From Oscillospiraceae bacterium (GTDB taxonomy: Bacteria > Bacillota > Clostridia > Oscillospirales > Ruminococcaceae): 57,762 nt of DNA. The translations under genes were made by a program, and so were the position numbers. Location: NCBI GenBank assembly GCA_022791945.1, contig JAAVZY010000020.1, positions 1 to 57,762 of the forward strand, read 5' to 3'. The notes beneath the pieces were generated by a model, which saw nothing but the letters and a program-made list of their open reading frames with translations, was not told the origin of the DNA and did not search any database. Positions within the stretch are counted from its first letter, which is position 1; each line of letters starts with the position of its first letter. Positions 25,278 to 33,932 of this stretch are shown here, piece by piece.

Positions 25278-26495
25278 ATGGGACTCATTGTACAGAAGTT
25301 CGGCGGCTCCTCAGTGAGGGACGCGGAACGAATCAACAACGTAGCCGGGATTGTAACCGGCGCTTATATGCAGGGGAACAGCGTGGTTGTGGTGGTATCA
25401 GCCCAGGGCGACACCACCGATGACCTGATCGAAAAGGCCGCTGAAATCAACCCCAAGGCATCCAAGCGGGAGATGGATATGCTTCTGGCCGCCGGGGAGC
25501 AGATGTCCAGCGCCCTGCTGGCAATGGCAATCGAGCGGCTGGGCTTCCCGGTTATCTCCCTGACCGGCTGGCAGGCAGGCTTCCTGACCCACTCCACCCA
25601 TGGAGCCGCCCGCATCCGCAGCATTGACGGAGAGCGGATCCGCAAGGAGCTGGACAGCAATCAGATTGTGGTGGTTGCCGGATTCCAGGGAGTAGATCGG
25701 TTCGACGATATTACAACCTTAGGGCGGGGCGGCTCCGATACCAGCGCGGTGGCGCTGGCTGCGGAGCTCCGGGCGGACGTCTGCAAGATTTACACCGACG
25801 TGGACGGGGTTTATACGGCGGATCCCCGGTTCGTCAAGGGCGCGGTCAAGCTGGAGGAAATCACCTACGACGAAATGCTGGAGCTTGCCTCGCTGGGGGC
25901 GAACGTACTTCACAACCGCTCCGTTGAAATGGCAAAGCGGTATCATGTAACCCTGGAAGTGCTCTCAAGCCTGGAACAGAAGCCCGGCACACTGGTTAAG
26001 GAGGCTGTCAAAGTGGAAAAATTACTGATCAAGGGTGTAGCCAAGGACGAAAACGTAGCGCGGATTGCAGTGATCGGCCTGCCGGACACCCCAGGCATCG
26101 CGTTTAAGATCTTCTCCCTGCTGGCGTCCCGGAAAATCAATGTAGACATTATCCTTCAGTCTATCGGCCGCCACAACACCAAGGATATCAGCTTTACCGT
26201 TCCCCTGTCCGACAAGGACTCCGCCCTGGAGCTGCTTCATGAGAAGTTCGACGTAATCGGCGCGGAGCGGATCGAGGCGGACGACAATGTGGTAAAGGTT
26301 TCCATCGTGGGCGCGGGAATGCAGTCCAATCCCGGCGTAGCGGCGAAGATGTTCGAAGCCCTCTATGACGCCAACATTAACATTCAGATGATCTCCACCT
26401 CAGAGATCAAGATCTCCGTCCTGATCGACCGCAAGGACGGCAACCGCGCGTTGACTGCCGTTCACGATGCATTCGATTTCAACGCCGGAAAGTAA
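25278..26495 (+). CDS. lysC: Aspartate kinase
   Basis: First step of the aspartate pathway. 405 residues from ATG 25278 (AGGAGG upstream); an open frame extends back to 24954, but it only reads through the repeat. Motifs: LIVQKFGGSSV (2-12), VVVVSAQGDTTDDL (near 40-53), the kinase core VVAGFQGV and TLGRGGSDTSAVALAA (near 140-175), TDVDGVYTADPR (near 185). The C-terminal third has two ACT domains (VIGLPDTPGIAFKIFSLL and VSIVGAGMQSNPGVAAKMFEAL), so it is a monofunctional, allosteric lysC type. It completes the hom-thrB-lysC set. Confidence 0.96.
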   Translation: MGLIVQKFGGSSVRDAERINNVAGIVTGAYMQGNSVVVVVSAQGDTTDDLIEKAAEINPKASKREMDMLLAAGEQMSSALLAMAIERLGFPVISLTGWQAGFLTHSTHGAARIRSIDGERIRKELDSNQIVVVAGFQGVDRFDDITTLGRGGSDTSAVALAAELRADVCKIYTDVDGVYTADPRFVKGAVKLEEITYDEMLELASLGANVLHNRSVEMAKRYHVTLEVLSSLEQKPGTLVKEAVKVEKLLIKGVAKDENVARIAVIGLPDTPGIAFKIFSLLASRKINVDIILQSIGRHNTKDISFTVPLSDKDSALELLHEKFDVIGAERIEADDNVVKVSIVGAGMQSNPGVAAKMFEALYDANINIQMISTSEIKISVLIDRKDGNRALTAVHDAFDFNAGK

Positions 26496-26531
26496 GCGCC
26501 TGTTCAGAGTCTGGGTGGGTGAGCGGAAGGG

Positions 26532-26968
26532 GGAAAACCTCGAGAGCTCTGCTCTCGAGCACTTGCCAAGGGGACGCGTCCCCTTGGATTCCCATCTTTT
26601 TGGTGTTATGGGGTGTAGGATTTCGGTTCTTGCCTCGCTGATACTCTCCGCAGGGACGATTGCCCGCCTACCCATTTTTTCGTAAAGAAAAAATTCAGCT
26701 CTGCGTGCGGGGCAACAGGTACGACGCACTATCTCTTTGCCAAAGGGCAAGGACAGACGCTTGGTGGGGCCTACAGACTTGGGATTCTGCACCCAGGGAG
26801 CTTTTTTCTTTACGAAAAAAGCGTACTTGCGGGAATCAGACTCTCTGCGTGGCAGGAGGAAGGAAGTCTGCACAGATCCCACCCCCCTTTTTTCCGCCCT
26901 TCAAAAATTACGGGGTTCAAGGGGATTTAATCCCCTTGGCGGAGCTCGAGGCAGAGCCTCGAGGTCTT
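26532..26968 (+). repeat. Mosaic repeat, copy 9 (full), between lysC and spoIIE
   Basis: CTCGAGAGC/GCTCTCGAG start; CCAAGGGGAC/GTCCCCTTGG; GGTGTTATGGGGTG box; CTTGCCTCGCTGATACTC; T/A hairpin (about 26677-26695); an unusual 110-bp centre with CCAAAGGGCAAGG and GGGATTCTGCACCC; inverse T/A hairpin (about 26803-26821); CCAAGGGGATT/AATCCCCTTGG; CTCGAGGC/GCCTCGAG; GGTCTTTT end. Confidence 0.9.
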
Positions 26969-26977
26969 TTCCCAGAG

Positions 26978-27022
26978 ATTCAGGAGGCAGACTCTCACTA
27001 CGCGAGAGACTGCCTCCTGAAT
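26978..27022. terminator. Terminator between lysC and spoIIE
   Basis: A long stem with one internal mismatch (arms ATTCAGGAGGCAG / CTGCCTCCTGAAT, extended by CTCTC/GAGAG) and a short loop; TTCGTTTTCTT follows on the plus strand. It closes convergent lysC and spoIIE and is not part of the mosaic repeat. Confidence 0.75.
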
Positions 27023-27030
27023 TCGTTTTC

Positions 27031-29334
27031 TTACCCCTTAACCACCCGGGCCGCCAGTACGGTTATATCATCAGGATGAAGGGACTGACACCGCTCCTTT
27101 GCTTCTGTGCAAATCCGCACGGCAAGCTCCTGGGCGGTTCGTCCGCCGCCCTTGCGGAGCTCGCTGGTGATCCAGCCCTCCCCGGCGGAGAGGGCCCCGT
27201 CCGACAGCATCAGCAGCAGATCCCCCTCCCGCAGGGTGGCGGAGCTTTTCTGAAATCCCACTCCCTGAAGGATTCCCACCGGCAGAGAGCTGGATTCTAC
27301 CCGGCGGATCTCTCCCCGCTGATAGAGAAACGTAGAGGACGCCCCCGCCTTGCAGAACTCCGTCTCCCCGGAATAGAGATCCACCTTCGCCATATCCACA
27401 GTCGCCAGAGACTCATCCGTGGACTTGACCAGCAGGGAGGAATTGATCATCCGAATCGCCGATTCCAGCCCGAACCCAGCCTTGATCAGCTTGGATAGGA
27501 TCGAGCAGGTCATCACGCTGTCAATGGCGGCCCGCTTGCCGTTGCCCATCCCGTCGCTGATCAGCAGATAAGCATAGCCCCTGGGATCGGTAAAGTACTC
27601 CCAGCTGTCCCCGCAGACGGTGTTGTCTCCCACGCAGGACTGCTGGACGGAAAGATCAATGGAATAGCTGGCCCGCTCAAACAGCGCCAGCTTTGTTTTC
27701 TGCCCCACGCGGGAGATGCTGGGCAGATCAAAATCCCGCTGGGAGGCTGTGGAAATGGCTTCGCAGAGGGCGGTGGGAGAGGTGCGCACCGTTTGCGCGG
27801 TGTAAATCTCCACACAGCTCCGGCCGTAGCGATCCACCGTGCAGATCACCTGCTCCGGCTCCGCCTCCAGCTTCCGGTAAACCGCCGCCACCGACCGGGT
27901 CATCCCTTCGTCATAGCCGGACACCTGGCCGATCTCCTGGCTCACCTCCCAGAGCATATCCGCAATGGAATGAAACTGCTCAAACACAATCCGCCGGGAT
28001 TCGGCAATCTGCCGCTTGGTATTCTGCTTGGCCACAAAGGCCCGGTAATAGCTGTTCACCACTGCGCAGAGCTGATCGGTTTTGCAGCAGCCCGCCTGAA
28101 AATAGGTGGGCAGCGTTTCCCTGGTCACCTCTCCCCGGAGGCGCAGGGTGTCGGACAGGGGATTGAAGGCGTTGAGAGTGTCGCTGTAATGATCGTCCCA
28201 GCAGGCCAGCATCCGGGAGCAGCCCTTGCAGACTGTGTTGGCGGCGGTATCATAAATGGTGCTGATGTTGTTGTAGTCAATCTCCCCGAACCGGTTGGAG
28301 ATATCCTCCAGCTCCCCCTCCAGGTCCCGGATTGTGTCCGATGCAAAGGAGAGCCGGGCGGCAACGCTTTCCTGCATGAAGGCGGGATTGATCACTGCGG
28401 AGGCCGCAGTGTCCCCTGCGGGCCGGATCCGGTTCAGCCACCGCTCCGGCAGGATGACAAAGACAGCGGTTGCCAGGAATACGTCGATCAGCCGGTAGGT
28501 GAGAAACACCGGCGCGCCCATCAGCAGCAGGCAGAAGGTGCTGGAGACTACAAAGGCGGCCATCTGGCCAAACTTCCCCAGAGGGGTGAATATCCCTGCC
28601 AGAAAGCCCGCGATGATCAGCAGGCCGCAGAATTCCAGCATCTCCATGGAATATAGGCAGAGGGAAATGGAGACGATGATGGAGGAAACCGACGCGCCCA
28701 GCAGGCCGTACCGGGACATGACCACGTATACAGCGGTCACGCCCGCAATCACCCCCAGATTCACCTGAAACAGGGAGAATCTGGCCAGAGAGGACAGGGC
28801 GGCCACCGCAAGGATGCAGAGACTGGACAGCTCCATATAGGAGAGCACGCCCCGCTGCTTCCGGAGCAGCGCGTTCCCGCCCACTGCGAAAAAGTATGTG
28901 CAGCAGCCGCAGAGCAGGCATTCCAGGATGAGGAGGATCAGCTCGAGGCCGGCGCTTCCCCGGCTCAGCGCAAACAGCGCTGTGCAGAGGGAGGTGATGC
29001 CGAAGGCGATCAGGCTGAGAAAGAGCGGACGGATTCTGCGGCGGAAGATGCGGGCCAGCGCCAGCCGTGCGCCCAGCGCCAGAACCACCTGGGCAATGTG
29101 ATAGAACACAAAGCCAGCCCGGGAAAAGGCGATGGCGCTGACAATGCCGCCCACTCCGGCCGTGAGGGCATACCGCACCGGCAGACCGCAGACCAGCGCG
29201 GCGCTGAAGGGGGAAACCGCTCCCAGCAGGCGTCCTGCGCCAAGGAGGAAGGAGAGCACTGCGGCGCCCACCGCCTTAGCCGCCTGACGGGCTCCGGCGA
29301 CGGTATTCACATAGGGGAGGGCCTTGGTTTTCAT
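27031..29334 (-). CDS. spoIIE: Stage II sporulation protein E family, membrane PP2C phosphatase
   Basis: In spore formers SpoIIE dephosphorylates SpoIIAA to activate sigma F in the forespore and helps place the polar septum. 767 residues from ATG 29334 (an ATG at 29346 is also possible). Residues about 25-310 hold about ten membrane segments. The middle (about 325-520) has the Cys pattern VCKGCSRMLACW. The C-terminal PPM phosphatase domain (about 560-767) has LLISDGMGNGKRAAID, LLMLSDGALSAGEGW and HPDDITVLAARV, the metal-binding aspartates. This is strong evidence of a spore former. A TGTCGAT sequence (complement 29421-29427) is a weak Spo0A-box candidate. Confidence 0.93.
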   Translation of the reverse strand: MKTKALPYVNTVAGARQAAKAVGAAVLSFLLGAGRLLGAVSPFSAALVCGLPVRYALTAGVGGIVSAIAFSRAGFVFYHIAQVVLALGARLALARIFRRRIRPLFLSLIAFGITSLCTALFALSRGSAGLELILLILECLLCGCCTYFFAVGGNALLRKQRGVLSYMELSSLCILAVAALSSLARFSLFQVNLGVIAGVTAVYVVMSRYGLLGASVSSIIVSISLCLYSMEMLEFCGLLIIAGFLAGIFTPLGKFGQMAAFVVSSTFCLLLMGAPVFLTYRLIDVFLATAVFVILPERWLNRIRPAGDTAASAVINPAFMQESVAARLSFASDTIRDLEGELEDISNRFGEIDYNNISTIYDTAANTVCKGCSRMLACWDDHYSDTLNAFNPLSDTLRLRGEVTRETLPTYFQAGCCKTDQLCAVVNSYYRAFVAKQNTKRQIAESRRIVFEQFHSIADMLWEVSQEIGQVSGYDEGMTRSVAAVYRKLEAEPEQVICTVDRYGRSCVEIYTAQTVRTSPTALCEAISTASQRDFDLPSISRVGQKTKLALFERASYSIDLSVQQSCVGDNTVCGDSWEYFTDPRGYAYLLISDGMGNGKRAAIDSVMTCSILSKLIKAGFGLESAIRMINSSLLVKSTDESLATVDMAKVDLYSGETEFCKAGASSTFLYQRGEIRRVESSSLPVGILQGVGFQKSSATLREGDLLLMLSDGALSAGEGWITSELRKGGGRTAQELAVRICTEAKERCQSLHPDDITVLAARVVKG

Positions 29335-29556
29335 GGAAATAACCATTCCTTTCGTATCGTCAGCCCGGCCAAAAGCAGGTTTCGCTCCTGCTCGCCCAGG
29401 GCCGCAACGGGGTTTGTCCGATCGACAGGGAGAGCCTGTCCATGTAGGGAATGGTTTCAGTATAAGGGATCTGAGATGCAAATGCTGTCGCACCCTCTGC
29501 CCATAAAACATTTTTTCCAGTATTATCCAGTCCTTCTCTGGATGAATATGTCGGAC

Positions 29557-29592
29557 AGGTGTGAAAAGCGGCAATCTGCCTTTTTTCACACC
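29557..29592. terminator. Hairpin upstream of spoIIE
   Basis: Arms AGGTGTGAAAA and TTTTCACACCT with a 13-base loop, in the 29335-29678 gap. Its purpose is unclear: no gene ends next to it on either strand, so it may be regulatory. Nothing else is recognised in the gap apart from the possible Spo0A-like site. Confidence 0.45.
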
Positions 29593-29678
29593 TGCGGCTA
29601 GATATTTCTCCTGGAGGCGGGGCATGCTAAGAAGGTCCGGTTCTGCCGGAGAAATGAATTTTCAAGGAGGAATCCCCC

Positions 29679-29867
29679 ATGAGAGCCAATACGGTCAGCG
29701 CGGTTGTGAAGGGCGTGGCTGCAGGCGCGGTGGTAGGCGCAGCCGCCTATATGATGAGTACCGCCCCCAGCCGGAAAAGGCAGGTTCAGACCGCAAAAAA
29801 GAGCGCGGGCCGCGCCCTGAAGGCTGTAGGGAACGTCATCGAAAACGTCTCCTACATGATGAAATAG
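29679..29867 (+). CDS. 62-residue basic small protein with one hydrophobic segment
   Basis: AAGGAGG 10 bases before the ATG and a terminator just after support a real gene. Residues about 6-27 are Ala/Gly/Val rich (VVKGVAAGAVVGAAAYMMS), a possible membrane helix with glycine-zipper spacing. The rest is basic (SRKRQVQTAKKSAGRALK) and ends in an amphipathic helix. It resembles YtxH-like small envelope proteins in style, but I do not recognise the family. Confidence 0.75.
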   Translation: MRANTVSAVVKGVAAGAVVGAAAYMMSTAPSRKRQVQTAKKSAGRALKAVGNVIENVSYMMK

Positions 29868-29880
29868 GTCCTTCCGCAAA

Positions 29881-29920
29881 AAATCAGAACCACCCGGCTT
29901 TGGCGGGTGGTTCTGATTTT
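29881..29920. terminator. Bidirectional terminator
   Basis: A 17-bp perfect stem (arms begin AAAATCAGAACC-like and end GGTTCTGATTTT) with a short loop, and A/T runs on both sides. It serves the 62-residue gene and the convergent lectin gene. Confidence 0.85.
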
Positions 29921-29931
29921 GATAAAAGAGA

Positions 29932-30441
29932 TTATTTTTTAGGGGAGGTTTTTTTCGTGGTTTTGGCCTTGGGTGCCGGGAGCTTTACCTCCTTGAGAAT
30001 CCACTGCTGATTCTCACCGTTCACGTCCTCCCAGATTTGCAGCAAAGCCCCGTCCTCGCAGGACATATCCACAACATCCAGACATTTGCCGCTAGCCAGG
30101 GATTTCAGCTTATAGGCGTCCCCGCCCACGGACTCCAGGATCCACTGCTGGTTTTCGCCGCCTACATACTCCCACTGGTGGATCTGCGCGCCATTTTCGG
30201 TGCCGTTCCACACAATATCCAGCGCCTTGCCAGTAGCGGCGCTGATCAGCTTGACAGTGGCGTCTCCGGCGGGCTCCACGCGCCAGTACTGGGCTTTCCG
30301 GCGGGCGGCCTTCTGCAGGGTGACCGCTTCCTCCTGGGAGGCTTCCACCGCCTTTCCGCTGTGCCGGGAGACCAGGAGATACAGCTTCTCAGCCGATATG
30401 GTACTCTTGGCGGGCGTTTTCTTTGTTTTCTTTTCAGGCAT
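29932..30441 (-). CDS. Ricin-type beta-trefoil lectin-like protein with basic tails
   Basis: 169 residues; AAGGAG 9 bases before ATG 30441. Residues about 18-152 form one beta-trefoil with three Q-x-W repeats (AQYWRVE near 50, NQQWILE near 98, NQQWILK near 145) and the paired phrases GKALDIVWNGTENGAQIHQWE and GKCLDVVDMSCEDGALLQIWE (read in parts). Both ends are Lys/Thr/Pro rich (PEKKTKKTPAKS and APKAKTTKKTSPKK). There is no signal peptide and no catalytic domain. RICIN domains usually bind sugars on secreted enzymes, so a free-standing cytoplasmic one is unusual. It has a perfect consensus promoter, so expression may be high. Ligand unknown. Confidence 0.85.
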   Translation of the reverse strand: MPEKKTKKTPAKSTISAEKLYLLVSRHSGKAVEASQEEAVTLQKAARRKAQYWRVEPAGDATVKLISAATGKALDIVWNGTENGAQIHQWEYVGGENQQWILESVGGDAYKLKSLASGKCLDVVDMSCEDGALLQIWEDVNGENQQWILKEVKLPAPKAKTTKKTSPKK

Positions 30442-30544
30442 ATCTGATACGCTCCTTCATTACTGGCGTCGGGGCGCTCAGCAGGCCCCATCCGTTCAGA
30501 CAGTCTGGAATAGTCAGAGCTGTCTGTTGCTTTTTTCTTTTTCT

Positions 30545-30573
30545 ATTATAGCGCCAGTTCCTATGTTTGTCAA
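30545..30573 (-). promoter_or_regulatory. Consensus promoter of the lectin gene
   Basis: On the minus strand, TTGACA (30568-30573), 17-base spacer, TATAAT (30545-30550): both hexamers are exact consensus. It lies about 104 bases before the lectin start. Confidence 0.85.
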
Positions 30574-30713
30574 ATTTTCTTGGCGTTTCCTCCCCGGCGG
30601 GAATGCCGATACTCGGTTCGGCCTTTGCGGCATGGAATCGTCGGGAGCGCCTTTTCCCCGGCGGATCCCGGGGAGAAACAGCCGGTTTTTGCAGGCTTGG
30701 GCAGCGATTATTC

Positions 30714-30742
30714 TTGACAGCGGGCGGTTCTGCTTGTATGAT
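30714..30742 (+). promoter_or_regulatory. gltX promoter
   Basis: TTGACA (30714-30719), 17-base spacer, TATGAT (30737-30742). The -10 contains the in-frame ATGs that would otherwise extend GltX, which argues that translation starts further downstream. Confidence 0.8.
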
Positions 30743-30794
30743 GATATCAAGAATAAAGAAAAGGGCCTTTGGCCGTAAAAAGGATGAGATTGTA

Positions 30795-32246
30795 TTGAAC
30801 GAAGTCAGAACCCGTTTCGCCCCGAGCCCCACAGGCTATATGCACATCGGCAACCTGCGGACCGCGCTGTTTACCTATCTGATTGCCAAGCAGGCCGGAG
30901 GGAAATTCATCCTCCGGATTGAGGACACCGATCAGGAGCGCTATGTGGACGGCGCGGTGGACGTGATTTACCGCACCCTGAGACAGACCGGACTGATCTG
31001 GGATGAAGGCCCGGACGTGGGCGGCCCCTTCGGCCCCTACATTCAGAGCCAGCGCCAGGGAATGCACAAGAAATACGCGGAGGAGCTGGTGAAAAAGGGC
31101 GCGGCCTACTACTGCTTCTGCGATAAGGAACGGCTGGAGGAGGTGCGCCTGATTCAGCAGGCCTCCGGCATCACCCCCCGGTACGACGGCCACTGCCGCA
31201 GCCTGACTCCCGAGGAGGTGCAGGCGAAGCTGGACGCCGGGGTTCCCTATGTGATCCGCCAGCGGATCCCCTCGGAGGGCTCCACCACCTTCCATGACGA
31301 GATTTACGGGGATATTACGGTGGAAAATGCCACCCTGGACGATCAGATCCTGATCAAAACCGACGGAATGCCCACTTATAACTTTGCCAACGTGGTGGAC
31401 GATCACACCATGGGTATTACCCACGTGGTGCGGGGCAACGAGTATCTGGCCTCCACGCCGAAATACAACCTGCTGTATGAGGCCTTCGGCTGGGATCCGC
31501 CCAAGTATATCCATGTGGAGCACATCATGAAGAACGCCACCGAAAAGCTCGCCAAGCGCAACGGGGACGCCTCCTTTGAGGATCTGATTGCCAAGGGCTT
31601 TCTCACAGAGGCGATTGTCAACTACATTGCCCTGCTGGGCTGGGCGCCCAAGGGGGAGAACGAGATCTTCTCCCTGGAGGAGCTGATCAGCGAGTTCGAT
31701 CTCTCCGGCATTTCCAAATCCCCGGCTATCTTTGACAGTATGAAGCTGAAGGCCATCAACGGGGCCTATATCCGCAAAATCCCGGCGGAGGAGTTTGAGA
31801 AGCTGGCCCTGCCTTATATCCGTCAGACCTGCAGGCGGGAGGATATTGACGTGGGGCTTCTGGCCCGGATGCTCCAGCCCCGGACGGAGGTATTCGCCGA
31901 CATTCCCGAGCAGGTGGATTTTATCGATCAGCTCCCGGATTACTCCAACGAGCTGTACTGCCATAAGAAGATGAAAACCAACCAGGAGAATTCCCTAGAG
32001 TCTCTGAAGGCTCTGCTGCCCGTTCTGGAGGGAATTGAGCAGTGGAACCTGGAGGGGATCCATCAGGCTGTGTTCGGCCTGATCGAGCAGATGGGCGTGA
32101 AAAACGGAATCGTCCTCTGGCCTCTGCGGGTCGCCGTATCCGGCAAGCAGTTTACGCCCGGCGGCGGCGTGGATCTGGCTGAGATTCTCGGCAAGGAGGA
32201 AACCCTCCGCCGCGTACGCGCCGCCATTCAGCAGCTCGGTGCCTGA
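30795..32246 (+). CDS. gltX: Glutamyl-tRNA synthetase
   Basis: Charges tRNA-Glu (and, in species with GatCAB, tRNA-Gln). The in-frame ATGs near 30738 lie inside the promoter -10, so TTG 30795 (AAAAGG 11 bases upstream) is the likely start, giving 483 residues, normal for the family. Class Ib motifs: RFAPSPTGYMHIGNLRTALF (HIGH equivalent, residues about 6-25), RIEDTDQERY, GMPTYNFANVVDDHTMGITHVVRG (in parts, near 190-215), and the KMSKS equivalent EKLAKRNGD (near 250). The C-terminal anticodon domain is complete to residue 483. Confidence 0.96.
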   Translation: MNEVRTRFAPSPTGYMHIGNLRTALFTYLIAKQAGGKFILRIEDTDQERYVDGAVDVIYRTLRQTGLIWDEGPDVGGPFGPYIQSQRQGMHKKYAEELVKKGAAYYCFCDKERLEEVRLIQQASGITPRYDGHCRSLTPEEVQAKLDAGVPYVIRQRIPSEGSTTFHDEIYGDITVENATLDDQILIKTDGMPTYNFANVVDDHTMGITHVVRGNEYLASTPKYNLLYEAFGWDPPKYIHVEHIMKNATEKLAKRNGDASFEDLIAKGFLTEAIVNYIALLGWAPKGENEIFSLEELISEFDLSGISKSPAIFDSMKLKAINGAYIRKIPAEEFEKLALPYIRQTCRREDIDVGLLARMLQPRTEVFADIPEQVDFIDQLPDYSNELYCHKKMKTNQENSLESLKALLPVLEGIEQWNLEGIHQAVFGLIEQMGVKNGIVLWPLRVAVSGKQFTPGGGVDLAEILGKEETLRRVRAAIQQLGA

Positions 32247-32252
32247 GAGGCT

Positions 32253-32388
32253 GTAAGACCTTGGGGACGCTGTCCCCAAGCCGCTGCCAAAGGGACGCGT
32301 CCCTTTGGAATCCCATAACAGGCTTTAAGGGAGGCGATTCCTCTGGCGGAAGGTCGAGGGTGGGGCTCTCAAGGGCTTGAGGTCTAAC
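32253..32388 (+). repeat. Mosaic repeat, copy 10 (partial)
   Basis: AAGACCTTGGGGAC/GTCCCCAA hairpin, then CCAAAGGGAC/GTCCCTTTGG and GGAATCCCAT, a short linker, and a degraded GGGCTTGAGGTC end. It directly follows the gltX stop. Confidence 0.75.
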
Positions 32389-32735
32389 CGGCGGCAAATG
32401 TCAGGAGGAAAATGGATGTCAGTGCCAGGCAGGGGTACCCCGCGGCTAAAGCCTTGCGGCGGAGCCCCTGCCTTTTGCTGCCTGGGAAGGAGCTGTATAC
32501 CCGGTCTGCAACACAAAGGATGGGCATGGGAAAATATAGACCAGGAAGTATGGGACAAGATTTCTGCTGAAAACAGGGCTGCACAGTAGAAGTCCAGGTA
32601 GCCGATATGATGGCTCTGCCCTATGCCCCGGAGATCTGCCGGGTCCTTAAATCCAATGGAGAGGTGTTTATAACCTGTCAATGATCCGTTATCTGCAACG
32701 GCTCCGCAACCACATGATAAAGCCAATATCGTTGA
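32389..32735 (+). pseudogene. Decayed region with short protein-like fragments
   Basis: No intact gene. Frame pieces that look protein-like include ENIDQEVWDKISAENRAAQ ending near 32589 and MMALPYAPEICRVLKSNG ending at a TGA near 32684. A 51-codon ORF from ATG 32412 has a good AGGAGG, but its product is not recognisable. A GC-rich inverted repeat (CAGGGGTACCCCGCGG with GCGGAGCCCCTGCC) lies inside. I read it as remains of one or more genes. Confidence 0.35.
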
Positions 32736-32861
32736 CATATACCATTAATGGGTGAAATCAAAACAGAATATTTTATTAATGGATTTACGTTATTGATTCC
32801 GCAGGCTCCTTTTACAGCTTACAGCATTTATAAAGGAGTTCAAGAGAAGTATTTGTCCTAA
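32736..32861 (+). pseudogene. Remnant of a paralogue of the downstream lipoprotein
   Basis: The open frame ends YSIYKGVQEKYLS, against YNTIYEEIQEKYLS at the end of the intact lipoprotein (33535): nine or so matching residues at the same C-terminal position, followed by similar sequence (TCCTAAAGCAG against TCCTAACAGCAG). The N-terminal part, with lipobox, is missing. It suggests a tandem duplication whose first copy was lost. Confidence 0.5.
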
Positions 32862-32902
32862 AGCAGCCCTTTTTCTCTAATATGTAAAGCGAGGGATAGT
32901 AT

Positions 32903-33535
32903 ATGAAAAGGATCATCTCGTGTATCATCGGTTTGTTGGCAGCTTTTTGTCTGTTGACGGGCTGCAAAAACCAATATCCATACTATGATATGCCCATTGA
33001 ACCAGTCCAAACCGGCTCCCCCGGAATGTCAGGGTGCATAGCGTTCAAAGTGGATGAGCTTGCCGATCTGGAGGAGTATTGCGATGTAATTGTTCGGGGG
33101 AAAGTGACAATTGGCACAACTAAAGTCAAGACATCACAACGGGGAAACTGGAAAGAGGATAAGTGGAACTACTACACCCAGTCTACCCTGACGATTTTAG
33201 AGGTCTATCAAGGTGATCTAAAGGCGGGGGACGAAGTTACTCTGTCGGAACCCTGGTTTGTGGAGAAAAATGAATACGGTAAGGAGGTTCTCTACATCGT
33301 AGGCAGTTATATGCCGTCGGATCCAAATCAAGAGTATGTTTTTTGCTTAGTCTACCATAGTGGGTCATATGATCCGTTAGCTGACACATATGCTCCTCTT
33401 ACATCTGGGAACTGCCGGTATCCTGTCGATGACACAACAACTCATGCTGCCAAGCTGAAAAAACTGGATCTCCCAGATCCACCGAAATCGTATAATACCA
33501 TTTATGAGGAAATTCAGGAGAAATACTTGTCCTAA
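32903..33535 (+). CDS. Predicted lipoprotein, unknown function
   Basis: 210 residues; GCGAGGGA precedes the ATG. Signal peptide KRIISCIIGLLAAFCLLTGC with lipobox LTGC (lipidated Cys21). The mature part has a beta-rich section: DVIVRGKVTIGTTKVKT, then YTQSTLTILEVYQGDLKAGDEVTLSEP, a pattern seen in small export lipoproteins of Clostridia in which a secreted OB-like domain is proposed. The C-terminus is NTIYEEIQEKYLS. It has an AT-richer composition than gltX, suggesting transfer. It is expected on the outer face of the membrane. Confidence 0.8.
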   Translation: MKRIISCIIGLLAAFCLLTGCKNQYPYYDMPIEPVQTGSPGMSGCIAFKVDELADLEEYCDVIVRGKVTIGTTKVKTSQRGNWKEDKWNYYTQSTLTILEVYQGDLKAGDEVTLSEPWFVEKNEYGKEVLYIVGSYMPSDPNQEYVFCLVYHSGSYDPLADTYAPLTSGNCRYPVDDTTTHAAKLKKLDLPDPPKSYNTIYEEIQEKYLS

Positions 33536-33932
33536 CAGCAGGAGAAACCATCTGTCGGCATTTGTTATCAGCGGCAGTCCAGGCGGGATATCCCGCCTGG
33601 ATTCCCTTGTATAGAGGACCATCGGCAGTGCCAGTGGATAGTGGATAAAAGTGCTTAAGCTGTGAACAAAAAGGCTCCCATGCTGAAATGGAAGCGACTT
33701 ACAATCGCACACACAAAATGAAGTAAGTGATGGATCAAACGAGCCTGAAAGAGTACATTGACCTGTTCACAGGTAAGCCGACAGAAGGAAGCAGATAAAA
33801 TGGCGGCCACCCGATGAGGGTGACCGCTGGAAACGTGGTCGATTGTCAGTCTCTTCTGTGCGCGAGCGGCGCAGCTGGTACCAAGCCTTACAGAGCCCTA
33901 CCCAAGCTGCCGGCTTCGCCGGTAGTACTTGA
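33536..33932. other. Gene-free stretch with fragments and a hairpin
   Basis: A 22-codon frame from ATG 33731 (MDQTSLKEYIDLFTGKP) with no ribosome site, a hairpin near 33803-33824 (CGGCCACCC/GGGTGACCG, one mismatch) and a small GCCGG/CCGGC hairpin at 33910-33924 before the GH94 stop. No family is recognised; it may be the edge of a lost gene or element. Confidence 0.3.

Noticed and set aside
30738-30794. ATG start for gltX near 30738
   Set aside because: These ATGs fall within the promoter -10 hexamer and would not be on the transcript; TTG 30795 is preferred.
32425-32460. T-box like sequence (GGGGTACCCCGCGG)
   Set aside because: Lacks the conserved AGGGTGGTACCGCG form, specifier loop and downstream aminoacyl-tRNA or amino-acid gene.
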